Counted from the first letter of the stretch, positions 24,082-34,894 are shown. The stretch: DNA of 64,000 nt from Corydoras sp. C115 (GCA_019802505.1 JAFMOC010000007.1:5514501-5578500); one strand, 5' to 3'. The notes: generated from the sequence alone by a model not told the origin. Numbers and translations are program-made.

Positions 24082-24526
24082 TGTTAGAACTCCCCGGGAA
24101 ATCGGCTACGCAGGAAGGAATGCGTACGCCTCTTGCGCCTAGTGAGCGTTTTCCGGGAACGGCTACGCAGGAAAGAATGCGTACACCGGTCCGTCGGGTA
24201 AAACGCTCCCACGAATACCACCTGTGCAGGAGTAATGCGCAGCGCCGCTCCGTGATTGAGCGCGGAAGGAGAGTTCAAAGACACCGGGCATAAAAACAAA
24301 ACAGGGATTTATTATTAAAAATGGTGTAGGGACACCAACAGAAAAAGGGGACCGAAACGAACAAACTAACAACAGGATATTACCGCAAACAAAGACGTGC
24401 ACCAGGGAGAGGGAATACAGAAACTAAATACAAAAACACCCAATCACGTGCACAAAAACAAACCAATCACCCAACGGAGTCCATGAGTACATTAATGAGG
24501 GACAGGTGCCCCAGGCACCTGTGACA
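24082..24526 (-). mobile_element. LTR of a minus-strand LTR element
   Basis: TGTTAGAACTCC...GGCACCTGTGACA. Immediately to its right, TACCCCCACCCCAACGG is the complement of a purine tract (CCGTTGGGGTGGGGGTA), so this is the 3' LTR of an element transcribed leftwards. It has an AATAAA-type signal on the minus strand within its TTTATTATTAAAAA region. It shares its interior layout with the solo LTR at 23391-23761. Confidence 0.75.
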
Positions 24527-25065
24527 TACCCCCACCCCAACGGTCGCACAAAAGGGGGAATCGACCGAAAAGGAGAGAAAAAAAAATAAATAAATAAAAT
24601 AAATAGAAATAGAAAAAATTCTCACGGAGAAAGGGGGGGGTCCCTCTGGAGAGGAGGCTTGATGGACGCCCCCTGCTGACAGCGTGGCGCACGCCATCTT
24701 GCTGCGGGACGCGGATCGGCGCCCTCTAGCTGCGAGGCGGGGAGAGCGCCCCTGGTGCTCGGAGTTGGCGGCGGGAGGACCGTGGTGCTCAGAATTGGCG
24801 ATGGGCGGCCCCTGGTGCTCGGGATCGGTGGCGAACTGCCTCTGACGCTCGGGAACGGCGACGGGTGGCCCCTGGTGCCCGGGCTATGCAGCGGACGGTC
24901 CCTAGTGCTCGGACTCGGCTGCGGGCGGTCCCTGGTGCGCAGACTCGGCAGTGGGCGGTCCCCGGTGCTCGGACTAGGCAGCGGGCGGCCTCTGGTACTC
25001 CGGCTCAACGAAGGGCGACCCCCCCCTTCGTTGATGGTGCTCGGAACCCTCCAGATGTAAGGCAC
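24527..25065 (-). CDS. Repeat-array ORF of an LTR element (decapeptide repeats)
   Basis: A minus-strand frame of 147 codons (25065-24622). After a short head, MPYIWRVPSTINEGGGRPS, it consists of about ten copies of a 10-residue unit. Examples are RPLPSPSTGD, RPLPSLRTRD, RPQPSPSTRD, RPLHSPGTRG. The DNA period is 30 bp. The product would be basic, Pro/Ser/Arg-rich and probably disordered. The frame lies directly upstream of the purine tract and 3' LTR. The 5' LTR is not found to the right, so the element is truncated. I do not recognise a domain. Frames on the plus strand are open only because the repeat lacks stops. Whether it is translated is unknown. Confidence 0.5.
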
Positions 25066-25110
25066 GTCTTTCTGTTAAAAATATTTTTATTTGCTAAATA
25101 TCAAAATAAT

Positions 25111-26336
25111 TAAAGAGAGAATATATATATAAAAAAACCTGCAGTGCTTAGAGTACAGCTATCAACTAGACTAGACTAGAACATGGTGATTTTTTGTAAA
25201 AAGTTTAGTGTATAAGACAGATAAAAAAAAAATTCTTCTCCTTTGAAGCACCAAGCATTTTTGCAATGTACTGTCTATTTTGTATCACTGCACCTATGCA
25301 CATTATATTCTTTGAAGTTTGTAAAGAAAGTAAATAATTTAATCTTTTACATTATAGTAAAGTACACTATGTTATATTTTGAAATTAATAAAAGTCATTC
25401 ACTACATAGAATAAAGAAGAGAAGGATCATTGATTTATTATGTTAACTGTGTTGTAAGATATATAAAGGAAACAAAAACAAAAGGTTTCTTATTGATCAG
25501 TTTCTTAAACCACTGCGCTGCCTGTGTGGAAACATTGGGGGGAGTCCTTGTTCACACCAACAGCTCACTAGAGCATCGCCTTTGAAGCTGGAGCTGCTTG
25601 ACTTGGGCAAATAGAGAGTAAACATGGATAACTTTTGTGTTATGTTTTGGCCAGCAGTGGTTTTGCAGCTTACTGCTTGCAACCCACTTTTCCTTATTGG
25701 TCTCTGCTCTGAGTGGCAGCACATATACATTTTCAATTGAAGTTTTGTTGATGACCTGAAGTAATGATTTGTCATTGACTTGCATTCAGTACAATGTGCT
25801 GTTGCACTGTGTACTAAATTCTTGTCAGTGATTAAGTAAGAAACATTATATTGCATCTCATTTATTGTGCACTCTGTTGCTGGCAAGGTTTTACACTGTT
25901 TCTTTCGTTGCTTAATTTTATCATCAGATATTCGTACTGTCCCAGTTTGTTGCCAGACACATCAAGTCCACTTGATTGCTTTAAATTCTCTGAATAATTA
26001 CCCACTCTGTATGTGGACTAAATCAGACATTATACATGGACATTATACATGGAAGCTGGCAGGGTACTGTCCAACTAATTTGCACATTTTCAATTTCATA
26101 CACAGCTCTTCCAGGTAATCACTCAATACAGTAAGTTTAGGATTGCTGTCCTTATGTGAAATACGTAAATATTAACTACACTGGACTAGGAAACTTATGA
26201 TAGAAGCCATACTTTACCATATAATTATACTTAATAGTCCCTAAATTTACTTTGTTTATTGTCAGTTTAGGGAAATGGCCGACCCTAGCCACATGAGCCA
26301 CTGCCAGTAAGAAAGTAGTCTCAATTACCAGGAAGG
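25111..26336 (-). other. Unassigned region with a possible THAP-like remnant
   Basis: Two overlapping minus-strand frames (25886-25497 and 25785-25552) are unusually long for this AT content. One reads LPLRAETNKEKWVASSKLQN and PKHNTKVIHVYSLFAQ, which resembles the middle of a THAP zinc finger (basic W-containing segment, then P.KHT.VCSLHF). The expected cysteines are replaced. The other frame continues with EQGLPPMFPH, comparable to the AVPTIF end of THAP domains. If right, this is a dead THAP domain, perhaps from a P-like element. The evidence is weak. Confidence 0.25.
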
Positions 26337-28225
26337 TGATATCTCTGAACTTACAATTCACCACTTTTCTGACAAAGACATGCAGATGTGTGTTTTTTAT
26401 GTATCCATAAACTTGGTCCTGATCTGCTTTTACTTTGTGGTATAGTCACTGCTAAAATTAAAACAGGTTAGAACAGCTTGACCTCTTTCCAGTAGGTTAT
26501 CCTGTATAGCTTAAAAACAATCAGTTCAGTACAGAATGAAGTTGGGAGTATGACATAATGCATGTGCAAAATTACCTAACACTAAGCAGTCAATGAGATA
26601 AGCCTAAGTATTTTCACAACTGCATCAGTGAATGGCATCAGTAGAGCTTCAGGCTGCCTCACATCCATGGTGTATAGGACAGCCAAAGTTGGGACTGCTG
26701 CAGGCTTACATGCATAATAACTTTGGAGTGAAATTGAATATTGTATTAGGTAAAAATTTATGCAAAAATGACCATTTATTTCTAAACAAAAGTTTTTATT
26801 ATAATGCATTATATTATATAATGCATTGTATTACAATGCCTTATTCCATATTGTGTGATTATGAATATCTATGTACAACAGAGACTTATGACTTACTATG
26901 AAATATTATAAGCATTATGAATACTTTATACAGCTTTATGAATGCACTTGTAATACATTTTGAATACCTGTAATGGATGTATTAAAAGTGTTATTGAAAG
27001 ATTTAAATTATTTATTTTTTTTGTAGAAGAAGGTCTTTCTTGTTTGTTATTCCTAAACCATTGGTATATAGGTTTTATAGCAGTGCTTCTCAATTATTTT
27101 CTGTTAAGCCCCCCCAGGAAGAAGAAAACTTTTTGCGCCCCCCGTACATGACAAAATGTCCACGCCCACTGTAGTATTTGTCTATAAATTTGTTATAAGT
27201 ACACCCCGTTTATAACAATGTATCCTTATTAACAATAAAGAAAATAAAAAAGAAAGAAATATAGATCAACTTAAAACAAAGAATAATTTTATTAACTTTG
27301 TTTTTAGTTTGTAACAGAAACGAATGAAATCCTTATTTAAACTAGAAACATTTTTGAACTGACTGGCATTTGATACTGAAAAAATTGAAAAAATAAATGA
27401 AATAAAATCAATAAATAATAATAAATTCAAATTCATCAGCAACATTAATTCAGGAGCACAATTTATTAACACTTTAACCTACAAAACAAAAATGAATACA
27501 ACAATTTGTGCATTTTTTTTTTTTGAACTAATGTCTACAACGCGCCCGTTTTGCACCATACAGCTTTTCTGAAGTAGCTTTCATAACGCATGATGATTGC
27601 TGGCTATACGCGTCACGTTTACGATTAATAACTCAAGTGGTTATCAGGGGGTGTAATGTGATTGGGGTGTAATGTCTTTAAGTGACGCCTTCATTTATTT
27701 GGCTTCACGCTGTCCGCTGCCAACATTTAAAGACACTGAAGATACACCGCTCTTTCTTCGTCTCCACCTTCGTTACCTTGAAACCAAGCGCTACATACAC
27801 TTTCCTCGTTGACTCGTTAACCTCGTTAACTTTCGGTTGTTTCCTCGTTAACTTTCGGTTGACTTTTGTTGCTCTCATTATCTTGGTCTCTCTCCGCCTT
27901 TCTCTCCGCCATCCCTGTTAAATATTTCTCCATGTTGCCTCTTGAGGGTTTGTTCAGTACACTTAATATCGCTTGCTCTGTGATATCTTGTTATGCGCCC
28001 CCCCCAGGCACCCACTATTTGAGAAGCACTGGTTTATAGAGAATTGGGTAATATAAGAAACAATACAGGATAACCTACTGGGAAGAGGTCAAGCTTTTCT
28101 AACCAGTTTTAATTTTAGCAGTGGTCATACCACATGGTAAAAGCAGATCAAGAACAAGATTACAGATAAATAAAAACACACACATCTGCATGTTTTTTCA
28201 TAAAAGCGATGAATTATAATAATAC
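26337..28225. mobile_element. Long inverted-repeat pair (~150-170 bp arms), probable DNA element
   Basis: The left arm, about 26340-26512, contains CATGCAGATGTGTG, GATCTGCTTTTACTTTGTGG and AGTAGGTTATCCTGTAT. It is the approximate reverse complement of the right arm, about 28068-28223. Similarity is roughly 85-90% by eye and fades outside. Between the arms lies ~550 bp of AT-rich DNA plus a complete hAT insertion. No transposase is seen. It could be a non-autonomous transposon with long terminal repeats or an inverted duplication. Confidence 0.7.
27081..28031. mobile_element. hAT-Charlie-like non-autonomous element
   Basis: It starts CAGTGCTTCTCAATTATTTT and ends ACTATTTGAGAAGCACTG, with C-rich blocks (GCCCCCCCAGG and GCGCCCCCCCCAGG) just inside each end. 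The flanking 8 bp TTTTATAG (27073-27080) and GTTTATAG (28032-28039) differ at one position, consistent with a hAT duplication. The CAGTG.TTCTCAA end is characteristic of the Charlie group of hAT elements. No transposase frame is recognised in the 951 bp. Confidence 0.85.
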
Positions 28226-29349
28226 CAAGTGCGCATATTCTAAAGCTTGCCCTGTTGTAATATGTCTTTTAAGATAAAAGTTAATAAATGACTAAATGTG
28301 AATGCAATTTAAATGCAATATCCCATGATTCAGTGCTGTGATTGTAGCTTCTGATCTTATTATTTTAATGTACATTGTAATTAATGGTTTAAGTTATTTA
28401 CATATGCAACCAACAATTTGCAATGATTGGGGTTGACATACAAAGTGTGCGCTGCACCAAATGCTAAAGTGCAGGTACACTTTACCAAGAGTTTAAAAAA
28501 ATACAGCTGGCAAAAAACACTAAATGATGTGTTATGGTGTGTTATGGTCATCAAGAAAATAGAGCAGCATAAAACACAAAGTAAAAGGGATAAGAAAAAC
28601 ACTCTAACTAAAGTCCTTTATTACTTATGACATCAATCTCTTCAGTTTAAGAGCTAGGGCTAAGTGTAACACAATTTGGTAAAATCAAGACTTGTTGACA
28701 ATGTTTACTGGTGTTTAGCACAAGGGGATGAGGCAGAGGAAAGAAGTTGCAATAAAACCCAGGATTGGACCTGACGTCACATTGTTACTTCTGCCTTAGG
28801 CATTCCAGGAACCTTCTATGAGGCCCGTGTTGTAAGATGTTTTCCTAGTCAATAATGACATCATGAAAATAGTGCTACAAAAGTCACCACTTTAATCCAG
28901 TTTATGTAACAGATGTCGCTCATCATGCCTGATTGACACACAGCTTCATGGGATTTTAAGTCTTGATTGACAGATTTGCGCATGTTGCATCCTTAAACAA
29001 TAATTACATTCAGGGCATTGAAGGTAAAAAAAAAAAAAAAGCACTGGGCTGACTTATGCAGAATGCATTATAAGTTCAACTGATAAGACTTATGTAGCAG
29101 TTAAGATATGAACAATAGACAGTATTATGCAGGAGGATTCCTTTTCATAGATTTCTTATTGAATAGCATGAATAGCATGCACAAATCATCATGGGATGGT
29201 GAGTTTAATGGGTAAGGTCTCAAAAACGATTCAGAAGATATCAGTCTTTCTAATTCCTTGCTAAAATATTTCCCTGTTTTCTCACAAAAAAAAAAAAAAA
29301 ATGTGGGGATGACTTGTAAGATATACATTTTAAAATATTAGTGCTCACT
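28226..29349. other. No feature recognised
   Basis: AT-rich DNA. No gene recognised. Confidence 0.6.
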
Positions 29350-29377
29350 TAATAATAATAATAATAATAATAATATT

Positions 29378-29426
<49 letters not shown>

Positions 29427-29427
29427 G
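29350..29427. repeat. (TAA)n microsatellite
   Basis: TAA trinucleotides with one interruption (TATTTGA). Confidence 0.95.
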
Positions 29428-29819
29428 GTCCTTTGGCCAGAGGCTATCAGCTATTCCCCAAACTAAATTAAAATCAAAGGGAAACTGGCCCCAAAACCTT
29501 GGAACAGTACGCCCCCACCCCCGACATTCTTTTTTTTTTTTTTTCACAAAAAGTTTTATTATATTTGTGAAAGTTACAATCATGTTTCAAACATTTTAAA
29601 GCTTGTGTGAAAAAGTTTGCTGCACAACGTTTAGACAAGCCTAAGAAATACTGAGAGAATACTGTCTTGTAAAATGAGATCAAAATTAACTCTTTGGGTG
29701 TCACACACATCATGTTTGGAAGTGAATGGCACTGCAAATCACTGCAAAAACAGCATATGGTACTGACAGACATCATCTAACTGATGAAAATTTGAATGGA
29801 AAATGACCATTTTTGATAA

Positions 29820-30120
29820 GAATCTGCTGCTATCTACCAGGATGCTGAAGATAAACTGAGGATGGATATTTCGGAAAGACAATGATCCCAAACACAGCCA
29901 AGGAGACCATTAAGTGATTTCAGGGAAAGAAAATAAAGCAGCTGGAATGGCCCAGTCAATCATCCAACTTGAACCCAATTGAAAATCTATTAAAAGAACT
30001 GAAGAACAGTGTATATAAAAGAGGTTCAGGGAACCCTCAAGATGTGTGTATAGGAATAGGCCTGAATTACACAAAAAATACATTCAGGTGGTTTCACCAT
30101 CCAGAAGGCTTTTCTACTAA
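29820..30120 (+). pseudogene. Tc1-like transposase C-terminal relic
   Basis: Correcting for small shifts, the plus strand spells the end of a Tc1 catalytic domain: KTMIPNTAKETIK, then QLEWPSQSSNLNPIENLLKE and LKNSVYKRGSGNPQDV. The second Asp region (QDNDPKHT) and the Glu region (NPIENL) can be identified in order with stops between them. It has no terminal repeats and is old. It is not the same subfamily as the two 1.6-kb copies. Confidence 0.75.
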
Positions 30121-30189
30121 GTTTAAATAAATTTCAGTAAGTGTGTTCAACACTGTTTAACCTGAGTCATTCTATTTAATTACACATGA

Positions 30190-30974
30190 CTTATTTGTTT
30201 AGATTTTTTTGTATGTGTATATTACTTACCACTTGGTGCCAAGTTTCAGTGAGGAATAAAAAGTCCAAGTTCTTCTTTAAGAAGAGGTCATTTAAGGTAT
30301 GTGCCTTGTTTGACACGGAGCGCGCATTGATCAAGCACATTTTGATTAACACCTCCTCCGTATCTTTGTTGCCGGAAGTAGTAGTAGGTACTCGAGTGAG
30401 TAGCCGGAGCACACACTGCCCACCGCGATTGGACACTCGCCCGAAACGCGGGCGAGGACAGTGCGAACCCACTAAAACATTATGTGTTTCGGGACACACC
30501 ACCCGCAGGTAAGAAGCTCCGAGATGTTCACAGCGGTGCCACACCGCGCTGCACTCTCGCCACCAGGGAGACACAGGGCGGCCCATCGTCTGAGAAGTGG
30601 TAGCTGGGAAACAACACTGGAGAACTGAGGCTCGATCTTGATTCCAGAGGCGTCTGAGTTTCACCTGCAGACCAGCTCTTGAGCCTCTTTTTCCGCACGG
30701 TTTTCAGCTCAGCTCCAAACTCACCCAGCAGAGGGACGTAAGATGGCGAGTAAACAGTAGAGCCGGCAAACGAAAAAGTTTTTGCAGTAATGGACAAACT
30801 TTTCACTGAGTTTCTAATCTGTAACAGCATTTGGCGATCATAGACTAGGGCAGTTTCGGCAGTTTGTGCACAAATAATTATCGACAAGACCATGCATAAA
30901 ACAATGAACAGGTGAGACAAGTGAGACGCAGACACCCAGAGCGAGGCAGCGGCAGAGCCTAACACAGGTGCCAT
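30190..30974 (-). mobile_element. Inverted 5' part of a LINE (ORF2 endonuclease start)
   Basis: Minus-strand frames 30974-30528 and 30664-30191 cover the beginning of a LINE. The second ends VLIKMCLINARSVSNKAHTL, then LFLKKNLDFLFLTETWHQV, the first strands of an apurinic-type endonuclease (INARS...K...L......DF..LTETW). LINE similarity stops at the tryptophan, near 30215. The upstream frame is 5' UTR or spacer rather than a clear ORF1. The segment abuts a sense-oriented LINE tail on the opposite strand. Confidence 0.7.
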
Positions 30975-31073
30975 CTTTTATTTTTTATGTTTTATCCTTT
31001 TGTAAAGCACTTTGTGGCCTGTGCCTATGAAAAGTGCTATATAAAAAAGTTTACTTACTTACTTACTTACTTG
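30975..31073 (+). mobile_element. LINE 3' end with (TTAC)n tail
   Basis: TTTTATCCTTTTGTAAAGCA followed by CTTTGTGGCC and AAAAGTGCTATATAAA is a 3'-UTR motif shared by many fish LINEs. It ends in four to five TTAC units. It is oriented opposite to the adjoining endonuclease segment, as in a 5'-inverted (twin-primed) LINE insertion. Confidence 0.7.
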
Positions 31074-31111
31074 GGATGTCACTGACATCTGATGAAAATT
31101 TCACCTGACAT

Positions 31112-31217
31112 TCATTCATTCATTCATTCATTCATTATCTTCTGCTTTATCCTATATTAGGGTCGCGGGGGGGGGGGGGGGGGGGGGGGTGCTAACCACC
31201 AAGCCACCATGCCGCCC
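31112..31217 (-). mobile_element. V-SINE with large internal deletion and G-run
   Basis: Only the tail (CATTATCTTCTGCTTTATCC, then TATATTAGGGTCGCG) and the head complement (GTGCTAACCACCAAGCCACC) remain, joined by 23 consecutive G. The 13-bp duplication TTTCACCTGACAT at 31099-31111 and 31218-31230 is intact. The deletion therefore arose in or after an otherwise normal insertion, or the G-run marks an assembly or sequencing collapse. Confidence 0.8.
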
Positions 31218-31230
31218 TTTCACCTGACAT

Positions 31231-32229
31231 ATTAGAAATATTTTTACTGAGAAATATGTTGAAACCTTTAATACTTATTTTCCCCATGTCATTTGTGAGA
31301 AAAAAAAGAAAGGGAAAAGATGAACACAACAGAGCTCCAAATAAGAAAAAAAAACATCCAAATTGCAGACTCCTCTCTTGTCTTTGGTCTCTTTTTCTTT
31401 ATTCTCCATCTGTTTTTTTGTTTATAGCAATCATTGTGAAAGGCCTCTCTTAGCTGTTAAAAGCCTGTTAATTAGTGAGTTGTACCCAGTCTCTAGACAG
31501 TGCCCCATGACACATCTAGTGGTGAATGATATTATGATTTGCTGCCTTTTAAAGCCTACAACTGCGCTGTATAATGTATGCTACAGTGTACCCCATCACC
31601 AGTTTCACATAGACAATTTTTCAAACAATCTATTTATATTTATTATTATTTTTATACCAAATGTGCAAGGTCACCTAGTTATTTGGTGTGCCTTTCTAAC
31701 TCCGCAGTATCTAATATTTCTCATAGCAGCTGATTACCATCACTAAGAATTTATATAAAATGTAGCCATACACAATTATATAATCAATTAGATATGACCT
31801 GAGGAAGATTATTTTCACTGTGGAACTAATGATTCAGCAGAGAATATTTTGTATACAGCTGATGAATTAATACTGAAATACTAAGACTGAAATTATTTGA
31901 TAATTAATTTTGTGGCATCATCAATGCACAGCTTTGTAATTTTTTTTTTACTCATTTTAGAAAATTGGTTTTAGTTTTTTAACAGCAAAGCAAACTAAAT
32001 GTCTTTGCGAGTTTCTGTGCTTTAGTTACAATTTCAACTCATACAACATTAGACCCAGATAGTCTTCTGTGATTTTTCTATAAATAAAGTTAACATACGT
32101 AAGGTATTGATTAAATGTATCTAAATTCTTCTTCTTCTATATATTTATATAATTATTCTATTCTACAGAATATCCTTAATACATTTAAATACAAATAAAT
32201 TAAAATTATCTTTAAAAATACTTAGTGAA
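31231..32229. other. No feature recognised
   Basis: AT-rich DNA. The 127-codon plus-strand frame (31363-31746) has no domain I recognise and atypical low-complexity content. Confidence 0.55.
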
Positions 32230-32830
32230 CACAGCAGTGCTGTAGAAGGGCATCAACAGATCAGCATGATGTTGTGTGCTCCTTTGAGTGAGGAGAAATA
32301 GGAGAAACGCTATTAGAGACCCTGCTAAGACGGTGCAGCTTGATTGACACCAGAAGACACCACAATTGGCTATGCCCTGTTCTCTTTCCAGATGTGAAGG
32401 GTTCAGATTGTTGCTGCCTGCATATTATACAGCATAAATGGTTTATTTGTGGGTCAGTTATGGTCTGGGGAGGCATATTCTTGAAGAGTGGCACAAACCT
32501 TGATGTGATAGCCAATGAATAGTATTAGGTATTGGGATTAAATCCTCACAGCCATTGTCAGCTTTTACACTGGCCCAGTGGGCCCCTAGGTCTCTACCCA
32601 GAGTGTGTAGGCAGTTCCTGAGCAATTAAGGCATTGATGTCATTAATTGGCCCTCCCGTCAACCATACCTAAATCCAATTGAAAACTTCCGGGACTGCCA
32701 AGTCATTCCACAGACTGTTCAGGACATCCCAGATGCCATAATCCAGCTCTAGGAGGATGCACATGGGGCTTATACACACGTTTGACTATCACATTGAGTT
32801 GCAGTAATAAAGTTCACAGAAATTGAATGA
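32230..32830 (+). pseudogene. Decayed Tc1/mariner-type transposase
   Basis: The plus strand keeps the signature CGSVMVWGGIFLKSGTNLDV, equivalent to the G.SVMVWG.I segment after the first catalytic Asp. Further on it keeps PYLNPIENFRDC, the Glu-containing NPIE motif, and VQDIPDAIIQL from the C-terminal region. Several stops lie between. No terminal repeats were identified. Confidence 0.7.
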
Positions 32831-32995
32831 GCATATGATTTCAATATTTTCACTATTTATTTCTGGCATAAATTTGAGTGCAGCCCTTCATGGGATGATG
32901 AATTTCCATTTACGGTTATGAGATTTTCTTCTGAACTAATTACAGCATTTATAGTGGTAAAGATTTTGTAAACAATAATTCTTAATTTAGCAAAG

Positions 32996-33343
32996 TGTCA
33001 CGGTAGTCTACCTCGGGAATGAAGCGGTTGCGCATAGGGAGCGCAAAGCCGCCGCGTATACACGCGCTGAAGGGAGCCAGGCACGCAGGTAGTAGAGAAC
33101 AGGTTTATTTAAAGGTGCAGTGCACCACAAAACATGAGGTACAAAAGACTAAGTGACACATAACACAACGACCAGCACCGATGACAAGAAACAATGGACA
33201 TAAATACAAAAAGACACCCGACCACGTGCACAAGACAAACCAATCACAAGACGACGTTAATTAACTAAACTAATAACCACTGAACGTTAATTAACGGAAC
33301 AGAACTAGACTAAACACAAAACAGGTGACAGGCACCTGTTACA
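32996..33343 (-). mobile_element. 3' LTR of repeat-ORF LTR element
   Basis: TGTCACGGTAGTCTACCTCG...GGCACCTGTTACA on the plus strand. On its right, TTACCCCTGCCCCTGCGG is the complement of a purine tract, so transcription runs leftwards. It contains TTTATTTAAAG, an AATAAA signal on the sense (minus) strand. It is nearly identical to the LTR at 35020-35325 apart from one 42-bp segment. Confidence 0.85.
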
Positions 33344-33532
33344 TTACCCCTGCCCCTGCGGTCGCGCAACGGGGGGACGCGACCAAGAGTAAAAAAAAAC
33401 AGTCCCGGGGGGGGGGGTGTCCTCCGCCCTCCTTGAGCGGGGCTTGGAAAGCGCCCTCGGGTGGACGCCCTCTGCGGGTGAGGCGTGCCGAACGCCCTCT
33501 GGCTGCAAAGTCAGGTGGACGCCCACGGCGGA

Positions 33533-34894
33533 TCAGAAGTGGGCCACGCCCTCTGACTGCGTAGTACGGTGGACGGCCTTGGCGGACGAGGAGTGGGCCA
33601 CGCCCACTGGCTGCGTGGTCCGGTGGACGCCCTTGGCACATTGGACGCAACATTGGGCGAGGAGTTGGCCACGCACTCTGGCTGCGTGGCGAGGCGGGCA
33701 CCCCCTGGCTGCGTGGTCTGGCAGGCGCCCACGTCGGACGAGGAGTGGGCCACGCCCTCTGGCTGCGTGGTCCGGCGGACGCCCCCTGGCGGCGTGGCGA
33801 GGCGGACGCCCCCTGGCGGCGTAGAGAGGCCGACGCCCCCTGGCGGCGTAGCGAGGCGGACGCCCCCTGGTGGCGGAGCGTGCGGCGTGCTGCCCCTGCT
33901 GCTCGGGCTGGGCGGCGTGCGGCCCCTGCGGCTCTGGCTGGGCGGCGTGCGGCCCCTGCGGCTCGGGCTGGGCGGCGTGCGGCCCCTGCTGCTCGGGCTG
34001 GGCGGCGTGCGAGCCCCTGCTGCTCGGGATGGGCGGCGTGACGCCCCTGGACTTCGGGATGGGCGGCGTGACGCCCCTGGACTTCGGGATGGGTTCGTGC
34101 GCTGGCAGGACCTCGGCGGGCATGCATGCTGGCTGGACCTCGGCGGGTTCGCACGCTGGGCGGACCTCGGCAGATTCGCACGCTGGCAGGACCTTGGCAG
34201 GCACGCACGCTGGCAGGACCTTGGCGGGCACGCACGCTGGCAGGACCTCAGCAGGTTCACATACTGGCAGGACTTTGGCGGGCATGCACGCTGGCAGGGC
34301 GTTGGCGGGCACGCACGCTGGGCGGGCCTCGGCCGGCACCTCGGGCTCTAAATCCTGCACAAAGAACATATACACCCCTACCGCAATGCCCAAACACATA
34401 GACATCTCAGACATGGGGAAGACGGACTGGACACACGAGACAGGGGGACAAACCACGCTCACGCCACATGTATCCACATTTACCCCCCCGAGTGTTGGCT
34501 CCGGTACCGCCCCCTCGCAGCGCGATCCAGACACAGCGTGGTCCGGCGCGGGCGCGTCACGTGACTGCCCCGCAGCACACGTGCCGCGCGCACCCTGCGT
34601 CTTGGCACCGCGCCGGCGCGCTCTGCGTCTGGATTTCGCCACGGGGGGTTTAACAAGCTGGACCGGAGCGTCCGTCCAGAACTCCTCAGAGTTGAGGAGG
34701 GTGCGTATGGGCAGAATATGCCCATACAGGTACGACTCGCCCGTCTCATCATCGGATATCTGAACCAAGTCCAGACCTTCCTCAGCGCAGAGCGCTTCGT
34801 ACCCGTACCTCCACATCCACTCATCATCGGAATCATAATCAGACATTACTGTGTGCGAGCCATCCTTACGGCTCCGGGACGGCGGGCTGCGCAT
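33533..34894 (-). CDS. Repeat-array ORF of a non-autonomous LTR element, 453 codons
   Basis: The head (residues ~17-60) is acidic: MSDYDSDDEWMWRYGYEALC, then DLVQISDDETGESYLYG. A basic stretch, KSRRRARRRGAK, follows near residue 90, and a short hydrophobic segment (MCLGIAVGVYMFFV) near 170. From about residue 190 the protein is tandem arrays. First come 9-residue units such as VLPACVPAK and VRPACEPAE (27 bp). Then come 10-residue units GPHAAQPEPQ (30 bp), then 9-residue units like RGRPPRHAA. No reverse transcriptase, integrase or Gag domain is recognisable, so it depends on other elements or is inert. It lies between two LTRs in the element's sense direction, with a purine tract after it. Two other minus-strand frames (34260-33511 and 34235-33339) are also open across the arrays; the unique head favours this one. 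Expression is not shown. Confidence 0.5.
   Translation of the reverse strand: MRSPPSRSRKDGSHTVMSDYDSDDEWMWRYGYEALCAEEGLDLVQISDDETGESYLYGHILPIRTLLNSEEFWTDAPVQLVKPPVAKSRRRARRRGAKTQGARGTCAAGQSRDAPAPDHAVSGSRCEGAVPEPTLGGVNVDTCGVSVVCPPVSCVQSVFPMSEMSMCLGIAVGVYMFFVQDLEPEVPAEARPACVPANALPACMPAKVLPVCEPAEVLPACVPAKVLPACVPAKVLPACESAEVRPACEPAEVQPACMPAEVLPAHEPIPKSRGVTPPIPKSRGVTPPIPSSRGSHAAQPEQQGPHAAQPEPQGPHAAQPEPQGPHAAQPEQQGQHAARSATRGRPPRYAARGRRPLYAARGRPPRHAARGRPPDHAARGRGPLLVRRGRLPDHAARGCPPRHAARVRGQLLAQCCVQCAKGVHRTTQPVGVAHSSSAKAVHRTTQSEGVAHF

Noticed and set aside
33325..34763. Long plus-strand open frames opposite the repeat-array ORF
   Set aside because: GC-rich tandem repeats are stop-poor in most frames; LTR order and the purine tract place the sense strand on minus.
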